Assembly (NCBI GenBank): GCA_002104905.1
Contig: MCFE01000241.1
Span: 1 to 64,000 of the forward strand
Direction of reading: 5' to 3'
Source: Basidiobolus meristosporus CBS 931.73
Lineage: Eukaryota; Basidiobolomycota; Basidiobolomycetes; Basidiobolales; Basidiobolaceae
DNA: 64,000 nt
Below are positions 1-11,307 of this stretch, piece after piece. Under the pieces are notes generated by a model, which saw only the letters and a list, made by a program, of their open reading frames with translations, did no database searches and was not told where the DNA came from. The position numbers and the translations under genes were made by a program. Position 1 is the first letter of the stretch. Every line of letters starts with the position of its first letter.

Positions 1-2448
1 GCTCGACATGGATGGAGGCTGAGTTAAATTTTTGTAATTCCGTCCAGCGTTCAGTACAAATACTGACCATCCACCAATCATCGAAGTAAACCCAATTTCG
101 GGATTATTATCTAGAATGCCAAGTTTAGTAAATGTCCAATCAACGATACCCCATGTTAGGATGAGGCTTTCAAAAGATCTGATGGAGGAATCTACTGCTT
201 TGATGTTGATTGGTGAATCGCCACCTATCACCAGACTACAGCAGATGATATCAATTGGACAGAATCGTGTTGGAAATCATTTTGACTGATGCTAAAGTTG
301 GTGGTTGGTATTGATTCAACACCGGGATCGAGATGGCTGTCCTCTGCAGCATCTGTCCCTAGTGTAATTGGGTGTGTGACGGTATATGTCACGGAATCAC
401 TCAAGGCCATGTGTTATGTGTGTAACTAGTGCTCGTCACTTGTTGAATGAAGGTCAGGTCCATGGAGTTATTGACAAACGTTCGACCAGCCCAAATTAGT
501 TATCTCTTTATGGACACAGGCTTGTTTATAACCATGGAAACCTTCTTGGATTAGTCCATAGAAATTTCCAGCCTCTATCCAATGGGCCGCATGCTTTTTC
601 AGTGGGCTACTGACGAGCCTAAGCAGTGTATGTACCCCTCATTGCCCCTGGCAAGCCACTAGAGATTTTGCATCAGGTGGCTTACTCCAACATTCACGCG
701 CACTCTGGAGAGCACCATAGAATCGTAATCACTCATCCAACAAATCAGCAACACAAGGAAAAGGGCCCTCGAAATTCCGACATCGAGGGCCGTGAGGGCT
801 CTTCATTCCATAGATAGTATTTCCGTTATAAGCGGGACTTGGCATTCCTAACGTAATGCTAGTCTGCGTAGTCAATATACCATCCAGTATGGGCGAGGAC
901 AATCTGGATCTAGAATCATTGGATACGCCCACTTGTATATCAAATACCTTTTGGACAGAGAGATGTCAAGTTTTCGAAGGGACTTGCTTCCGTGACAACT
1001 ATCTTCTCTGGCTATTTGTTCATGACTTTGCCGCGGCGAAAGGCGGCAGATGGAAAACCGATTGGGCACCAGGGCGTCGGATGGGGATGAACACGCTAAC
1101 GAGCTGATCATTAGATCCAACTTGAACCTGACGCCTAACCATTTTGCTTACATCATTCCAAATCTGGCTGATAGGCTTGATTCCGTTATCCTAAGAAATC
1201 GAATCAATAGGGTCACGAGTGTGATGATTCTTCCAAAATCTTGGATAAAATCTAAATCAAATTAGACAGCTGGCCCAGGAAATACATACCACACTCATAC
1301 GTAAATGACTACAAACATCTTTGATAAGAACAGCAGTGCCATCGATTCCGGGTGGTTAAGAGTTGGTCAATGCTAATGAACAGAGGCATTAATTTAAGCC
1401 AGAATCATGATTAGTAATTATGTGACGTGGTGTGTTTTATTATCAAGGTGACTTGGATCGCGAAACATCAGTGCACGTTACCAATGGGGTTTCCATTAGA
1501 ATCAGGGAGATATGGATATTTATTGGTTGGGGATACTGCCAAGTAAATGGGAAATCTCAGATTCTGATTAATAATGAATGATGGATGAAAATATGTGCTA
1601 ATAAATCAAGTTATTAACGCACTGTAGAGCATGGAGAAGCAGGCTGCGGGGAGATTAGAAGTTGATGAATAGACAAGGAGCATGTTATATACCAATGGAC
1701 ATGCATAAAATCGAGATAACTTGATTTAGAGTGGGAAAACCCCAGGTCTGATTTGATGCTATTGTACGGGATTGTTGGATTTATGCATATATCTTTGTGC
1801 TTCTAAGAAGTCGAGTTATTTATGCAACCCTGATTGTAATCCTAGTCGGAGTTAATTCTACCAAAACCGTAAAGATATCACGAAATAAGGGTTTAGTTGA
1901 AATATGCATTTCCGCAAAAGGAATTCTGGGATTTTTGCTCAGATGATCTCTAGAACATGGGAATAAACATGTATAATAATCAAAAGGGCTAGTTATTGAT
2001 CAGCTAGGGATTCAGTAACAGATGAGTGGTGGTGGCAATGGGGGGAGCTGCCACAAAATGGTGATATCTTTATTTCCTGTGAAGCAAAGAAACCTTAACT
2101 ACTTGTGGAGTTTTTTACAGAAATGTAAAGTTAAGTGTATTGTGAGAAATATGGAGATATTGGAGGTGGTTGGGAGAGGTAATAGACTATTTGTGTACAT
2201 ACTTTTATAAGCATGTAAATAGAACATGTTTAAGAAGACCTCAAAAATATGCATACTAAGCATTGGTTCTTTAGGACAACTTATTGAAGTATCATGTTCA
2301 GGTAATTATTTCAGTTGCCACCTAAATATACATGCTGTCATGGTATGTGATTATCATTGTGTACAGATTAAATTTCCTGTCAGGTCTACATGAAAATCCA
2401 TGTTATTGCCTCTATAGCAATGCCAAGCTATATCCAATACCAATATAA
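1..2448. other. No recognisable gene
   Basis: Only short overlapping ORFs (up to 83 codons) occur here and none shows a domain, a signal peptide or a convincing splice structure. CpG dinucleotides occur at ordinary frequency in the first 1.3 kb, unlike the transposon blocks further on, so this may be old single-copy DNA or a decayed gene. AT content rises after about 1,300. No tRNA or rRNA was seen. Confidence 0.5.
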
Positions 2449-2696
2449 CCCCTATGAAAAATCTCAAACTTGGGATTAATTTGATTATCTGCTGGTAATC
2501 TGCTGATATTCTAATGGTGTTTTGCTGGCTTTCAGCTGGTGTTATTCCTTCAAATCTTTAGCTACAGCTTTTGGCAGAAGCAGTGAATGAATTATTACCA
2601 AATCTGGTATGAATGCTACTTAGCCTAGTCTCCACCTGAAGAATATATCTGCTTGTCTGCTAAGTAGCTAGTACCTAATGTTTCAAGATTCTAGGG
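2449..2696. mobile_element. CCCC-terminus MITE, copy 1
   Basis: The left end reads CCCCTATGAAAAATC and the right end TTCTAGGG. The interior (CTGCTGGTAATCTGCTGATATT and similar) matches copies at 30,607-30,917, 49,158-49,475 and the split copy at 51,203-56,395. At 248 bp it is shorter than the others (289-318 bp). The right flank is copia LTR sequence, as for the split copy. It is non-coding. Confidence 0.55.
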
Positions 2697-3027
2697 AGTA
2701 TTGGAAGTGATTTGGAGAACTAAAAGAATTGCATGATATTCACTTGTTGTTTTATTGAGTTCAAAAAAAGTGTTTATACTTTGAGTGGAGCCATGTAAAG
2801 CTAAAGATAAGGATGTTTTAAGATAGGCCCCAGGAAGTAGTGTGCAAAGTCTGGGGGCTTTTGGACAAGCTGGAAAATTCATATAACTTCTGGCCATCAC
2901 TAATCCTATGAATTAGCAAATATCTTACAATCTAAATCCTAACTATATAGCTCATAACTTAGCATTAAGCTAAGTAGAATCTTTAACATTTATGAATAAT
3001 TTAGGTATAAACTAAATATTTACAACA
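2697..3027 (-). repeat. Copia LTR fragment, minus orientation
   Basis: The right edge TATTTACAACA, followed by CTCCCACTCAACT at 3,028-3,040, is the reverse complement of a polypurine tract (AGTTGAGTGGGAG) next to the start of a 3' LTR (TGTTGTAAATATTTAG). The minus-strand copia remnant at 33,854 shows the same tract. Only a few tens of bases of possible internal sequence follow before a plus-strand copia LTR begins at 3,077, so two copia pieces abut head to head. Confidence 0.55.
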
Positions 3028-3076
3028 CTCCCACTCAACTAAAGTATTTGTACAAAAACTGTATGCTACATGCCAT

Positions 3077-3425
3077 TGTTGTAAAATTCATAATTCCACA
3101 TAAATATTCACCTACCTTAGTCACCTAGATCATTACCTACAAAATCTTAGTGAATATTGACCAAGTTCCTTGTTGGGATTTACTTAGCATATTTTCACCA
3201 AAGTATTAGATACCCAGAACATGTGAATTCTCAAAGTTGTCCAAACAGCCCCAAACTTGGCACACATGTTTATGGGACCTATCTAGGCCTATTCTACATG
3301 CTTTTTATGCCAAGACCATGTAAAAGTATAAATAATACTTTTACATTCAATAAATCATTAAGTGAAAATCACATAATCTACTTGTCCTACCAATCACTTC
3401 CAATATCTCCAAGACTCTTACAACA
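3077..3425 (+). repeat. Copia 5' LTR
   Basis: It begins TGTTGTAAAATTC and ends ATCTCCAAGACTCTTACAACA, giving the TGTTG...CAACA ends typical of LTRs (349 bp). It is followed at once by a primer-binding site and a gag reading frame. The same LTR end is present in reverse at about 34,792 and, degraded, at 31,210, 31,380 and 51,185. Confidence 0.7.
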
Positions 3426-3436
3426 GGTTATGAGCC
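3426..3436 (+). other. Copia primer-binding site, half-tRNA type
   Basis: GGTTATGAGCC directly follows the LTR. It resembles the complement of the anticodon stem-loop of initiator methionine tRNA (CAUAACC), as used by Drosophila copia, rather than the tRNA 3' end. The minus-strand copia remnant carries the same site at 34,779-34,789. Confidence 0.6.
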
Positions 3437-3439
3437 ATG

Positions 3440-4013
3440 AGCTGTCACTCTCTGCAATGTCTACTACTGCTATTACTGGAATTTTCCCTCTGCTGAGAAG
3501 TTGGATGGATCTAACTACCAAGACTGGAAGGTAATGATGAAGATGCTGGTACAGGAAAGAGGCCTTTGGGATATTGACATGGGAGAAGAAGGCCTTCCTA
3601 AAAATGTGGGAGAGGAAGCCTTAAAGTACCAGAAGAAAGAACAAAGTGCCTTTAACTGCATTTGCCTTAATGTTAAAGACAAATTGCTAATTCAATGCTC
3701 AAGAGCAAAAACGGCAAAGAATGCCTGGAAGGTGTTAGAAGATTCCTACCAGTCATGTTCAGCTGCCAAGAAAATGTATCTGAGATGAAAATTCTTTACT
3801 ACAAAGATGCTGCCAGGAGAAGAAATGAAAAAACTAATTAACAGAATTGTCCTGTTGGTTGATCAGATGGAATCTGTGGGCATACCAGCTATTGATGAGG
3901 ATTTGAAAGTTACCATCCTGAATAGCCTGACAGACATGTTTCAGGGCCTTGTATCAGCCCTAGAGCTCAGAACTGAAGATTTGACCTTAAACTATGTACC
4001 CTATGAAAAATAA
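3440..4013 (+). pseudogene. Ty1/copia gag fragment
   Basis: The frame reads AEKLDGSNYQDWKVMMKML, then GLWDID, AKTAKNAWKVLEDSY, then after one TGA at about 3,786 an EEMKKLINRIVLLVDQ segment and DEDLKVTILNSL, ELRTEDLTLNYV. This is the Retrotran_gag_2/UBN2 order of Ty1/copia Gag, the coat protein of the retrotransposon particle. The in-frame stop at about residue 96 and the abrupt end at 4,013, where Plavaka sequence begins, show it is dead: protease, integrase and reverse transcriptase are absent downstream. An upstream ORF in another frame across the LTR is a shadow. Confidence 0.8.
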
Positions 4014-5500
4014 TTTGGACCTGCGGGTGGATCCAATCCAGATCATCTGTCAAGATCCCATTAAGAGACCATCATAATAACAGCAGCTTGGAATTAGTGA
4101 CCCTCCTGACAATCATATAAGAAGATCATGACAGTGTTTTGCAAATTTTACAGCCAAATAAAGTGATAAAACTTGACAATTTTTGATTGGTGCTGTGACA
4201 ATATTCACATGGTATTGTTGCGGTCTTTGAGCGCTCTATTACTACTTTAAGTGGATCCAGTTGGCCAGGACTTCCAATTGCCTTATCTGGCAAGAAACTT
4301 GACGGTATTTTGATGGCCTCACAGCATGACTCTTATGGCTTTTTTGTGGCAGTATGACAGCCTGCCGCTGGTTATATTTAATGCTACCGTACCAATTTAC
4401 CAAGTGGTATTTCCCTTTTCTACCTCCCCTTGCGCAATTCATATATTCCACTGTAGAATCACCTTTCTTTATTTGCTTGCCCACTAATACCTTGGGTATT
4501 CCACATATAGTTCAAATAAAAAAAAAACTATGGCCTCCTGCTTACAAACCTCTACAAATGTGCACACCTGCCGCAATTGACATACTTCTATCACCTCAAC
4601 TTTACGGCTTTTTAGTGTGATACTTGCAAAGTTGCCATATACCTTGTACTGCTGGTAGCATATACATCTTGCAAACATATGCATGGTTGTTGCCACTTCT
4701 GCCATGAATACCTCCTGAATATTGGCAAAGAACTTATTATTTAGCCAATATATTCTTTCTCCCTGCTGGATTCTAGCCACCCTTATAGGTGCGCTCTGGC
4801 TTTTGTTTGTGTGAATTCCATATTGAATGGTGTAGTAGTTGGCTTGTGACCATGAGAAATTCAGCATATCTTGGTGGAGTTTTCCTGATGAAAATTAGTT
4901 GCTTGTTGCACCCAACCCAACTTTGCATTACTTAACTGACTACCCACACATTGGGGCTGCTTAGCTTCTTAATGCCATAGGCATAGGTGTCTCCATGTGC
5001 ACATTTGTCCTCAGTATTTTCCAACTCTTTCTGGCTGTCCTCAATGTGCCAACTCATCACATCCATGATGGACTTGAAGGTAATATTCTAGATGAGATTT
5101 GGATATGGTAGTACCTGCAACTTGGCTTGTCTTCCTATCTCCCCACACATCAGCTCCATAGGAAACTCCCAAATGGTGAAGCAAGGCCTGATATTCTCTA
5201 CACACCATGCAAGATGGAGTAGAAAATGGATACAGTAGCGGCAGAGATCAACATGTTCAGCTTTATGTTTGTAGTATAGCCACTCAAATCCTGTTGTAAA
5301 CTCCTCACACAACAGCTGTAGATGCATCATGTTGGCATTGGTGAGCTGCTTCTGGATAAATATTCCTACAATGGCCACATATGACTCCCAATGATTCCAA
5401 TGTACTCTTGGTAGAAATGGCTTCAGAACACCACTTGAATAAATACATATCCAGTTTGTCCAGTCTTTGCATTTGTATTGTTGCATATGAATATGAATAT

Positions 5501-5713
5501 TAGACTTGTTCCATCATACCAGCTAATCATAGTGCCCAATAGTGCCATAGCATGCCATATGGTGCCTGATCATGCTACAGAGTGCCAGATGGTGCCATAC
5601 AGCGCCAATTTGGGATCAAAATAGCCATGCATATGACCCTAAAATATCAGATTAATAACAAAATATACAGCACTTTCTGGCGCTATGATCAATGGCACAA
5701 TGGAACAAGTCTA
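5501..5713. mobile_element. 213-bp MITE of the GACTTGTTC family, copy 1
   Basis: The ends are TAGACTTGTTCCATC and AATGGAACAAGTCTA, inverted repeats of about 14 bp. A second copy of identical length is at 49,805-50,017. The paralogous Plavaka copy at about 41,527-41,545 lacks it and reads GAATATTGATTGGAGC, which shows a clean insertion duplicating one base outside TAGAC...GTCTA, or equivalently a 3-bp TTA target duplication if the element starts at GACTTG. The terminal motif is shared with the transposase-bearing element at 11,308-12,532. Confidence 0.85.
5529..5608 (+). repeat. Eight 10-bp units phased on TGCC
   Basis: Eight successive 10-mers (ATAGTGCCCA, ATAGTGCCAT, AGCATGCCAT, ATGGTGCCTG and so on) place TGCC or a one-base variant at exact 10-bp spacing, one helical turn. 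The array is repeated in the MITE at 49,805. Subterminal repeats of this kind in DNA transposons are often transposase-binding sites; that role is inference here. Confidence 0.75.
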
Positions 5714-6664
5714 TTAATTGGAGCCTGTGAGAAGTACTTAGGGTTGCAGATACTCTGTATTATCTTGCCAATTTTTCAAATTTCTCCGGTATCTCAAATG
5801 GCTCATTAAGCTTGAAATGCCCCATGTATAACTTGGTCATCAGTATAGGGATATTGTTGAAAAGCAAATGCATGGCTCCCTGTGGAAACCTTTTGCTCCA
5901 ACAAATACCCTCCATCTTAAGTATCTCTGGTTTCTGATTGATTCCATATTCCAGCCAATGGCTTATAGCTTGCCAACTTTGCTGCAATTGCATGCTTACT
6001 TCTGTATGTTCTCTCTGTGGCAAAATGATGTTCTTAGTGCTGGTGTTTGGGTGATAATGATGTGTGCAAGTTATGGAGTAAATCCCCTGAATCTCACACA
6101 TCCAACCGCAATACTGTCCATTGTGCCCGGAAAAACCTGCTATTGTGCTGATGACTGGGGTATCTCCAATGCAGATAATAATATGCACTTTTACATGACA
6201 GCCATTTACGTTATTCTGCTGGAAAGCATACAAAATTCATCCAGCAATAGATACAGGTAGGTATCCAGGTTAGACAGTGATTTAGGCCCAGATACTAGTG
6301 AGACTACCATCAGATTATTGCTCTGAAACCGTAAGATGGGTGGCAGATTCAGATTGATGAGAATCAGTGGCCAGCAGGATTTGCTGGTAGAGTACTTGTT
6401 CAATGAGAATCCATCAAGTGCTAAAGCAAAGGCATGGTCATACATACCTTCAAAGTAGCCCTTGCTTCCTGGCTGTTTGTAATGTTTGCCATCAAATATA
6501 TTGGATATGTTGGCACTTGATTGATACTGAGTGTGGTACTGTATAGCTTTGCAATATTTGTTGGACTGCATCAGCTTCCTCAGAAAGGGTATGACCAGAA
6601 TATACCCAGAGTGTGAACAATGTTTTCCCTCAATGGTTGTGGATTCCTGACAATTTGGACACGT

Positions 6665-7467
6665 TGTGGTAGGGTAAACATACCTCCCACAGACAAGTTT
6701 ACTCATAGAGTCATTATGATATACTTATCCATATTTAATCTTATCAGTATTATCCCATTCTTCTTTTGCCCATATTATTGGTATTATCCTCATATGATGT
6801 TTACCCTGATTAGTTATTAGCATTAGTTATCTCAGATGTTATTCAGCTTTGTGATGAGTATATGTATCTACATAAGGCAAGTACCCACATCAGTACCTGT
6901 GACACATGACCTAGGTCTGTGTTACCATCCCTACCATTTCAATACCATATATGGTATTTCTATTTTGCACAGGTATCAGACTACTGATTCCTGATTGGTT
7001 GAATGTGCTGTGCCTTTTAGAACATTCCAGGACATTCTTGGCATATTTTTAGCTCATAGTGATGTCATCAAGAATTGCACTGATACCTAGAATCTTCTAG
7101 AACCTTGTCATTAGTAATCACTTGGCAATCAGGAAAAGTATTCAAGGGAAAGCAATCCCTCATCAATAATTCATCCCTTCTATCAGTAAACTTCTACCTT
7201 ATTGATTAGCAGTTGATCACTGCACCTGCCTTCAACAGCACATCTCAGACCTGCAATCAAGGAGCTTTTCAGGGTAGTGCACAAGACACACAGAGGCCTC
7301 TGGAGACACTTGGAGTACCTAGGAAGCTAGAGAAGCAGGAGCTTTTACCATAGTGACATATTGACAAAGACACCAGCAGTTTAGACACAGAGGTTATTGC
7401 ACCCATCAGACACCTCACACACCTTGAGTTGTGTAGCTTCTCCCAAGAGTACCTCTATGCCACCACA
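6665..7467 (+). repeat. Solo LTR, family A (803 bp)
   Basis: It starts TGTGGTAGGGTAAACATACC, ends CTCTATGCCACCACA and interrupts the transposase frame. The paralogous uninterrupted site at about 42,091-42,110 indicates a 4-bp target duplication (ACGT and ACAT, each one step from the empty-site ACCT). No coding sequence. A minus-strand copy at 36,101-36,903 is also 803 bp; diverged copies lie at 39,760-40,567, 34,858-35,834 and about 46,981-48,475. Confidence 0.75.
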
Positions 7468-8185
7468 ACATTGCAATGGTAGCATTTTTGGATGTGAATG
7501 CCATGCAACTGTTAACACATGCTGGAATCAGGACAGTCTCTGGATCATATGTTGCCAGCCACATGACAGTTGTCCACTTGCACTGTGTACATGGTAAGTT
7601 GCATCCTGGGATGATCTTGGCAAGAAGTAGTAACAAATCCTCAAAGCCCCCATTACTGATGTTAGTGGAAATGCGCCACTTCTCTAGCCACAACATTACA
7701 TCATTCACCAGTAGATGGATCACTCGGCTCACTTGGCTCCATAAAGTATTCTTGGCATTTGTTTCAACAAGTGTTGTCTCATTGCATAAAGGGAATTGAC
7801 TGGGCTCATACATGGTACTGTTGTTAGGGGAGATTGGCTCAAAATCCATCAGTGAACCTTCTTTGTCAGAGCTATCACTCTGCATGCCATATTCAGAAGG
7901 CTGAGGTGAGCCTAAAGGTGTCACAAACTCACCTGACTCAGCTTGCGCAAGGTGACAAAGACAGCCAGGTGCCAATATAGAAGTATCAACTGGCCGGCAA
8001 GATAATGTTGGTACAGTAGTGACCAATGAATGGTTGAATATGGCTTGGGTGGCAAAACACTGTCCATGATCCTTGTGATACTTCCTATGCTGTCTGCATG
8101 CTTCATGGCTGAGAGGCTTGCCACAATAGCCACATGGCCTTTTTTCTCTTCTCTTACATTGTTGAGTCAAAGTAGTCTTGTCCAT

Positions 8186-8407
8186 GCAGCAAACAGTTTG
8201 ACCTTCAACAATGTAATGCTATTATATCACTTTTTTGTCAATACTCATGTGAACTTAAGACAGTCTTGTATTTGAGACATTGCACCTACATGAATGTAAG
8301 ATTCAATGATGACCTGCCATAGTAAGCATTATAAATAAAGTTGTGGCACCACATACACACGTATATGTAACACTATTTCCCCTTTGGTTTGACTCACTTC
8401 CATATAT
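8186..8407. promoter_or_regulatory. Divergent intergenic spacer of Plavaka
   Basis: This 222-bp spacer separates the start codons of the transposase (8,185, minus) and the second gene (8,408, plus). TTATAAATAAAG at 8,329-8,340 is a plausible TATA element for the plus-strand gene, about 70 bp before its ATG. Its counterpart is recognisable in reverse at about 38,925 (CTTTATTTATAA) and, degraded, near 61,548. Its position between two outward genes makes a bidirectional promoter the simplest reading. Confidence 0.55.
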
Positions 8408-10483
8408 ATGCCACAAAAAAATGAAGTAAAGTTGTCTGGTTCTCAACCAAACCCCATCACTGATGGCAACAGAAGAATAGTTGGACAACAGCTTGCTTTG
8501 ACATTCAGTGCAACAAAAAAAATAAGCAGGGCTACATCCAAAAAAGGCCCTGTGGACAGTGTGCCCATTGAAGGTAATAATGCGGACTCCTCAGGCTCTC
8601 AGTCTTGTAGGCAGTTGAGAACCTCTGTGGAGCCACAAGCTGACTGTTATGCTCAGGCAGATGAGAATGTAGCAAATGCAGTACCCTCAGTTGAAATCAG
8701 CAAGTGGCCATGATAACATCACCACCACTCATATTAGCAAGTATGTTGTCAGCTCATACTGAAGCATTAATGAAGCAATTAGGTGCAGTGGCTGATAGGA
8801 TAGATGCAATGGCCCAGAGAAATCAGGAAGTAGTCCAGAAACAGGATGAGCGGATAATATGTGTAGAGCAATCAATATCCAGGTAGAGAAAGCAGTATCT
8901 TTGCTGCAAAGAAGGAACTCAAGTAGCTCAATGTCACAGCCAAGAGCTGAGCCATTTCCCAATGTAACAGCAGAGGAACACTGTAAAGCCCTTGAAGCAC
9001 AACAACAGTGCCCAAAGATAAAGCCCACAGAAAAACCTATCACAACATGGGAGGGAGACAATGTGGTGTTTATACCAAAGCCTAAAAATCAAAAGACATT
9101 GAAGATCCATGAAGCCATTGAGTGCAATAATGAAGAGTGGGCTAATATATAAGAGGCTGTCAGAAGTCTAGTACGCCATCACTTTAAGGCCAGCATACCA
9201 TGGGACCACCAGGAACTCAAGGCCAAGCAGAATGCACTTGACTTGTTCCATGAGCATTATCCTGGATTCAAACAAGCAAATGGATTTTGGGCCAGCATTG
9301 GTATGCTAAGAAAGTATCTTAAGAATAGCAGAAACTATCAAAGGCAGAAGAGCAAGGGTGCCATGGCTAAAAACCAGCAGCTTCCTCAAGAGCCTGTTAC
9401 AAGCAGGGCCAAAAGTTCCGGACAAGTGGCAAAGAGACATCAGGCGGCTGGAAGAGTGCCAATTAAGGACAAGCAGGCAGACATGGATGTACCAGCACAA
9501 CATTTATCAAGGAAAAAGCGTAGTACCACTCAAGAAGCACCCAGTCAAAGTAGCAGTGAAGGACCTGGCAGTGATAAAAACCAGCTGCTTTTACAGGAGC
9601 CTGTTACAACTACGGTTGAGAGCTCAAAACAAGCTTAAAAGAAACGTCAGGTTGCCAGAAGAGTGCCAGCAAAGGACAAGCAGGCCAAAACAGATGCATC
9701 AGAGCAGAATTTATCCAGGAGACAATGTGGTTCTTTACAAGAAGCACTCAGACAAAGTAGTAGTGAAAGACCTGGCAGTGATAAAGGATGAGGTAAAGGG
9801 AAAATGTCTACCCAAGCCTGAGACAGGGAGGCATGCAAAAGAAGCTGCAGTTCTCACCAATTAACGCCACAAGCCAGGAACAGACTGAATCCCATCATAG
9901 CCAAGAAGAATTACCAACAAGAAAACAGCTGTTTTCACAAGAGTTGGAAGCACAGCCAGTTGAGCTACACTCCAGCAAGGTAAATGAGTTTGCTGAAAAA
10001 GGCAATTTGTCTACCACAGCCTCCTCAGCCTCCATTGTTGACAGAGTGGAGATACCATTGACAGACAAGGCTACAACATCAAGAGCTTGGAAGACTATCA
10101 CAATGCCTTCAGAGCAGTTTTGGAACATTAAGAGGCAAACCAAGAGGTTGCAGCACTTCTTCAAGTGCAGTGATCCAGAAAATGCACTGGAATATTGCAA
10201 GGATTTATTGCAAAGACTGGCAGATGAGGAGCTAGACCTTGCAGTGCTGGCTGAAGACCAGGATGTGTGGGAACCAGTGAATGAACAGTGGCATAAAGCT
10301 GTTGGGTTCCCATCAAAGTTGTGGAACCAGAGTGTTACAGCAGAAATACTTATTCAGTGGTGGATTTTAATGGAGTTACTTGTTGAGTGTGGGGTTGGGC
10401 TTAATGTTAGTGTAGGGTATGGAGACTTGTATAGGCCAGTACAATTGGCAATTGAGGTACAACTGAAGTTTCAACAGAAATAA
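8408..10483 (+). pseudogene. Plavaka second gene: conserved protein of unknown function
   Basis: I do not recognise the family. Assembled across a few stops and frame shifts, the product shows: a basic N-terminus with QQLALTFSATKKISRATSKK; a probable coiled coil (ALMKQLGAVADRIDAMAQRN, about 8,770-8,830); a conserved block containing NNEEWANI, WDHQELKAKQNALDLFHEHY and ANGFWASIGMLRKYLKN (9,110-9,335); a lysine- and serine-rich region of two 69-residue repeats; and a C-terminal block with RLQHFFKCSDPENALEYCKD and EILIQWWILMELL (10,080-10,390). Stops occur near 8,711, 9,150 and 9,637. The NEEW...WDHQ block and the WW block recur in at least five other copies here, always beside Plavaka sequence and pointing away from the transposase. 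A DNA-binding or accessory role in transposition is inference. Confidence 0.65.
9369..9786 (+). repeat. Two tandem 207-bp coding repeats
   Basis: CCAGCAGCTT at 9,374 and CCAGCTGCTT at 9,581 start two similar units. Each encodes a basic 69-residue stretch containing LLQEPVT or QLPQEPVT, then KDKQA and later SSSE-PGSDK. The spacing is a multiple of three, consistent with duplication inside a coding region. Confidence 0.65.
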
Positions 10484-10788
10484 ATCAATTTGTATGCATG
10501 AAAAGTAAGAGAAACAGTTGAGTCAGGAAGTAAGGAGTGTGAAAAAGAGGCAATAGCCAATCAATTCACACAAATGTAGGAGGAAATAGAGTGTCTGGGA
10601 TCAGAAAGTGAGCAAATTGGCAGGGAACCAATCAAAAGCCACTTATACATCATTATGATTAAAAATTTTGACAAAGTTTTTTGTGAAATCTGGGGTGCAA
10701 TTATTTTTCAATGGTCTCTGGACGGTGTCCTGGCAAGATCAGTACCTCTTGGTCATGGGACATTAACTTTGTGACGGCATTTTGATGG

Positions 10789-10931
10789 GATCATCTCCAT
10801 AATTTTTATAGGGAAAAGAGGACAAATCTATTACAGGCAGTAGTGTAGATATCCCACCCACCAACAAGGCAGCTCTGCTAAAAAGACACAAATTTATCCA
10901 AGCAGCCTTGGTAGACCTTATCAGAAATTTG
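10789..10931 (+). repeat. Second-gene fragment between two Plavaka termini
   Basis: This 143-bp stretch lies between two opposed Plavaka right ends (to 10,788 and from about 10,932). It contains DIPPTNKAALLKRHKFIQ in one frame, matching the IPPANNASQLRRQRF part of the Plavaka second gene. It is best read as debris of a further, almost fully deleted copy. Confidence 0.5.
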
Positions 10932-11307
10932 GGTGATGATCCCATCAAAAGACCTTCACAAAGCTAAGATCACATGAGGGAGGTGTCATAATCCCATCGG
11001 AATCCTGCTGATATTCCATTAGGAAAAATTGCACCTCAATTTTGATGAAAAACTTGGTCAAAATTTGACTATCTATTGCCCCTTGACCCTTCATTGCTTG
11101 GCTCTCATTCAATTCTCTCACTTACTGATCCCGCACTCTCATTATACCCTCCTTATTACTCTTCATTCATTGGCAATCTCCCTTTTCTCACTCCCTTGCT
11201 TCTTGCACTCTCATTATTCCCTCACTATTCCTGTACACTCATTGATTTATTTCTTGTCAAACTTCAGTTATTTCTGAATACTTTCTTGTATGGACTGGTA
11301 CATAAAA

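Larger units (their letters stand above)
4242..8185 (-). pseudogene. Plavaka-type transposase (Tnp2 family), disrupted
   Basis: Reading the minus strand from the ATG at 8,185: an N-terminal zinc-finger-like block (CGYCGKPLSHEACRQHRKYH), an acidic linker, a helical block WSQVSRVIHLLVNDVMLWLEK, a solo LTR, then CPNCQES and IFDGKHYKQPGSKGYFEG, AFALALDGFSLNKYS, CWPLILINLNLPP (6,706-6,206), which match the Tnp2/Transposase_21 core of fungal Plavaka elements. Next come IIICIGDTPVISTIAGFSGH with a nearby MCEIQGI (6,233-5,760), a MITE, then NHWESYVAIVG and TIWEFPMELMCGEIG (5,486-5,088), and a C-terminal part to about 4,242. The protein would cut and integrate the element. Two insertions and several frame breaks make it inactive. 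Parallel fragments occur at 39.3-42.9, 48.5-51.2, 57.7-59.6 and 61.7-62.4 kb. Confidence 0.8.
4014..10788. mobile_element. Plavaka (CACTA-like) transposon, copy 1
   Basis: This is the most complete Plavaka copy. It carries a minus-strand transposase (8,185 down to about 4,242) and a plus-strand second gene (8,408-10,483), divergent from a 222-bp spacer. The right terminus near 10,760-10,788 reads, on the minus strand, GATGATCCCATCAAAATGCC; a related motif GATCCCATTAAGAGACC lies near the left end at about 4,054. It is interrupted by a 213-bp MITE (5,501-5,713) and a solo LTR (6,665-7,467). Without them it is about 5.8 kb. The left edge abuts a copia gag fragment, so it may be slightly truncated. 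Confidence 0.7.
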
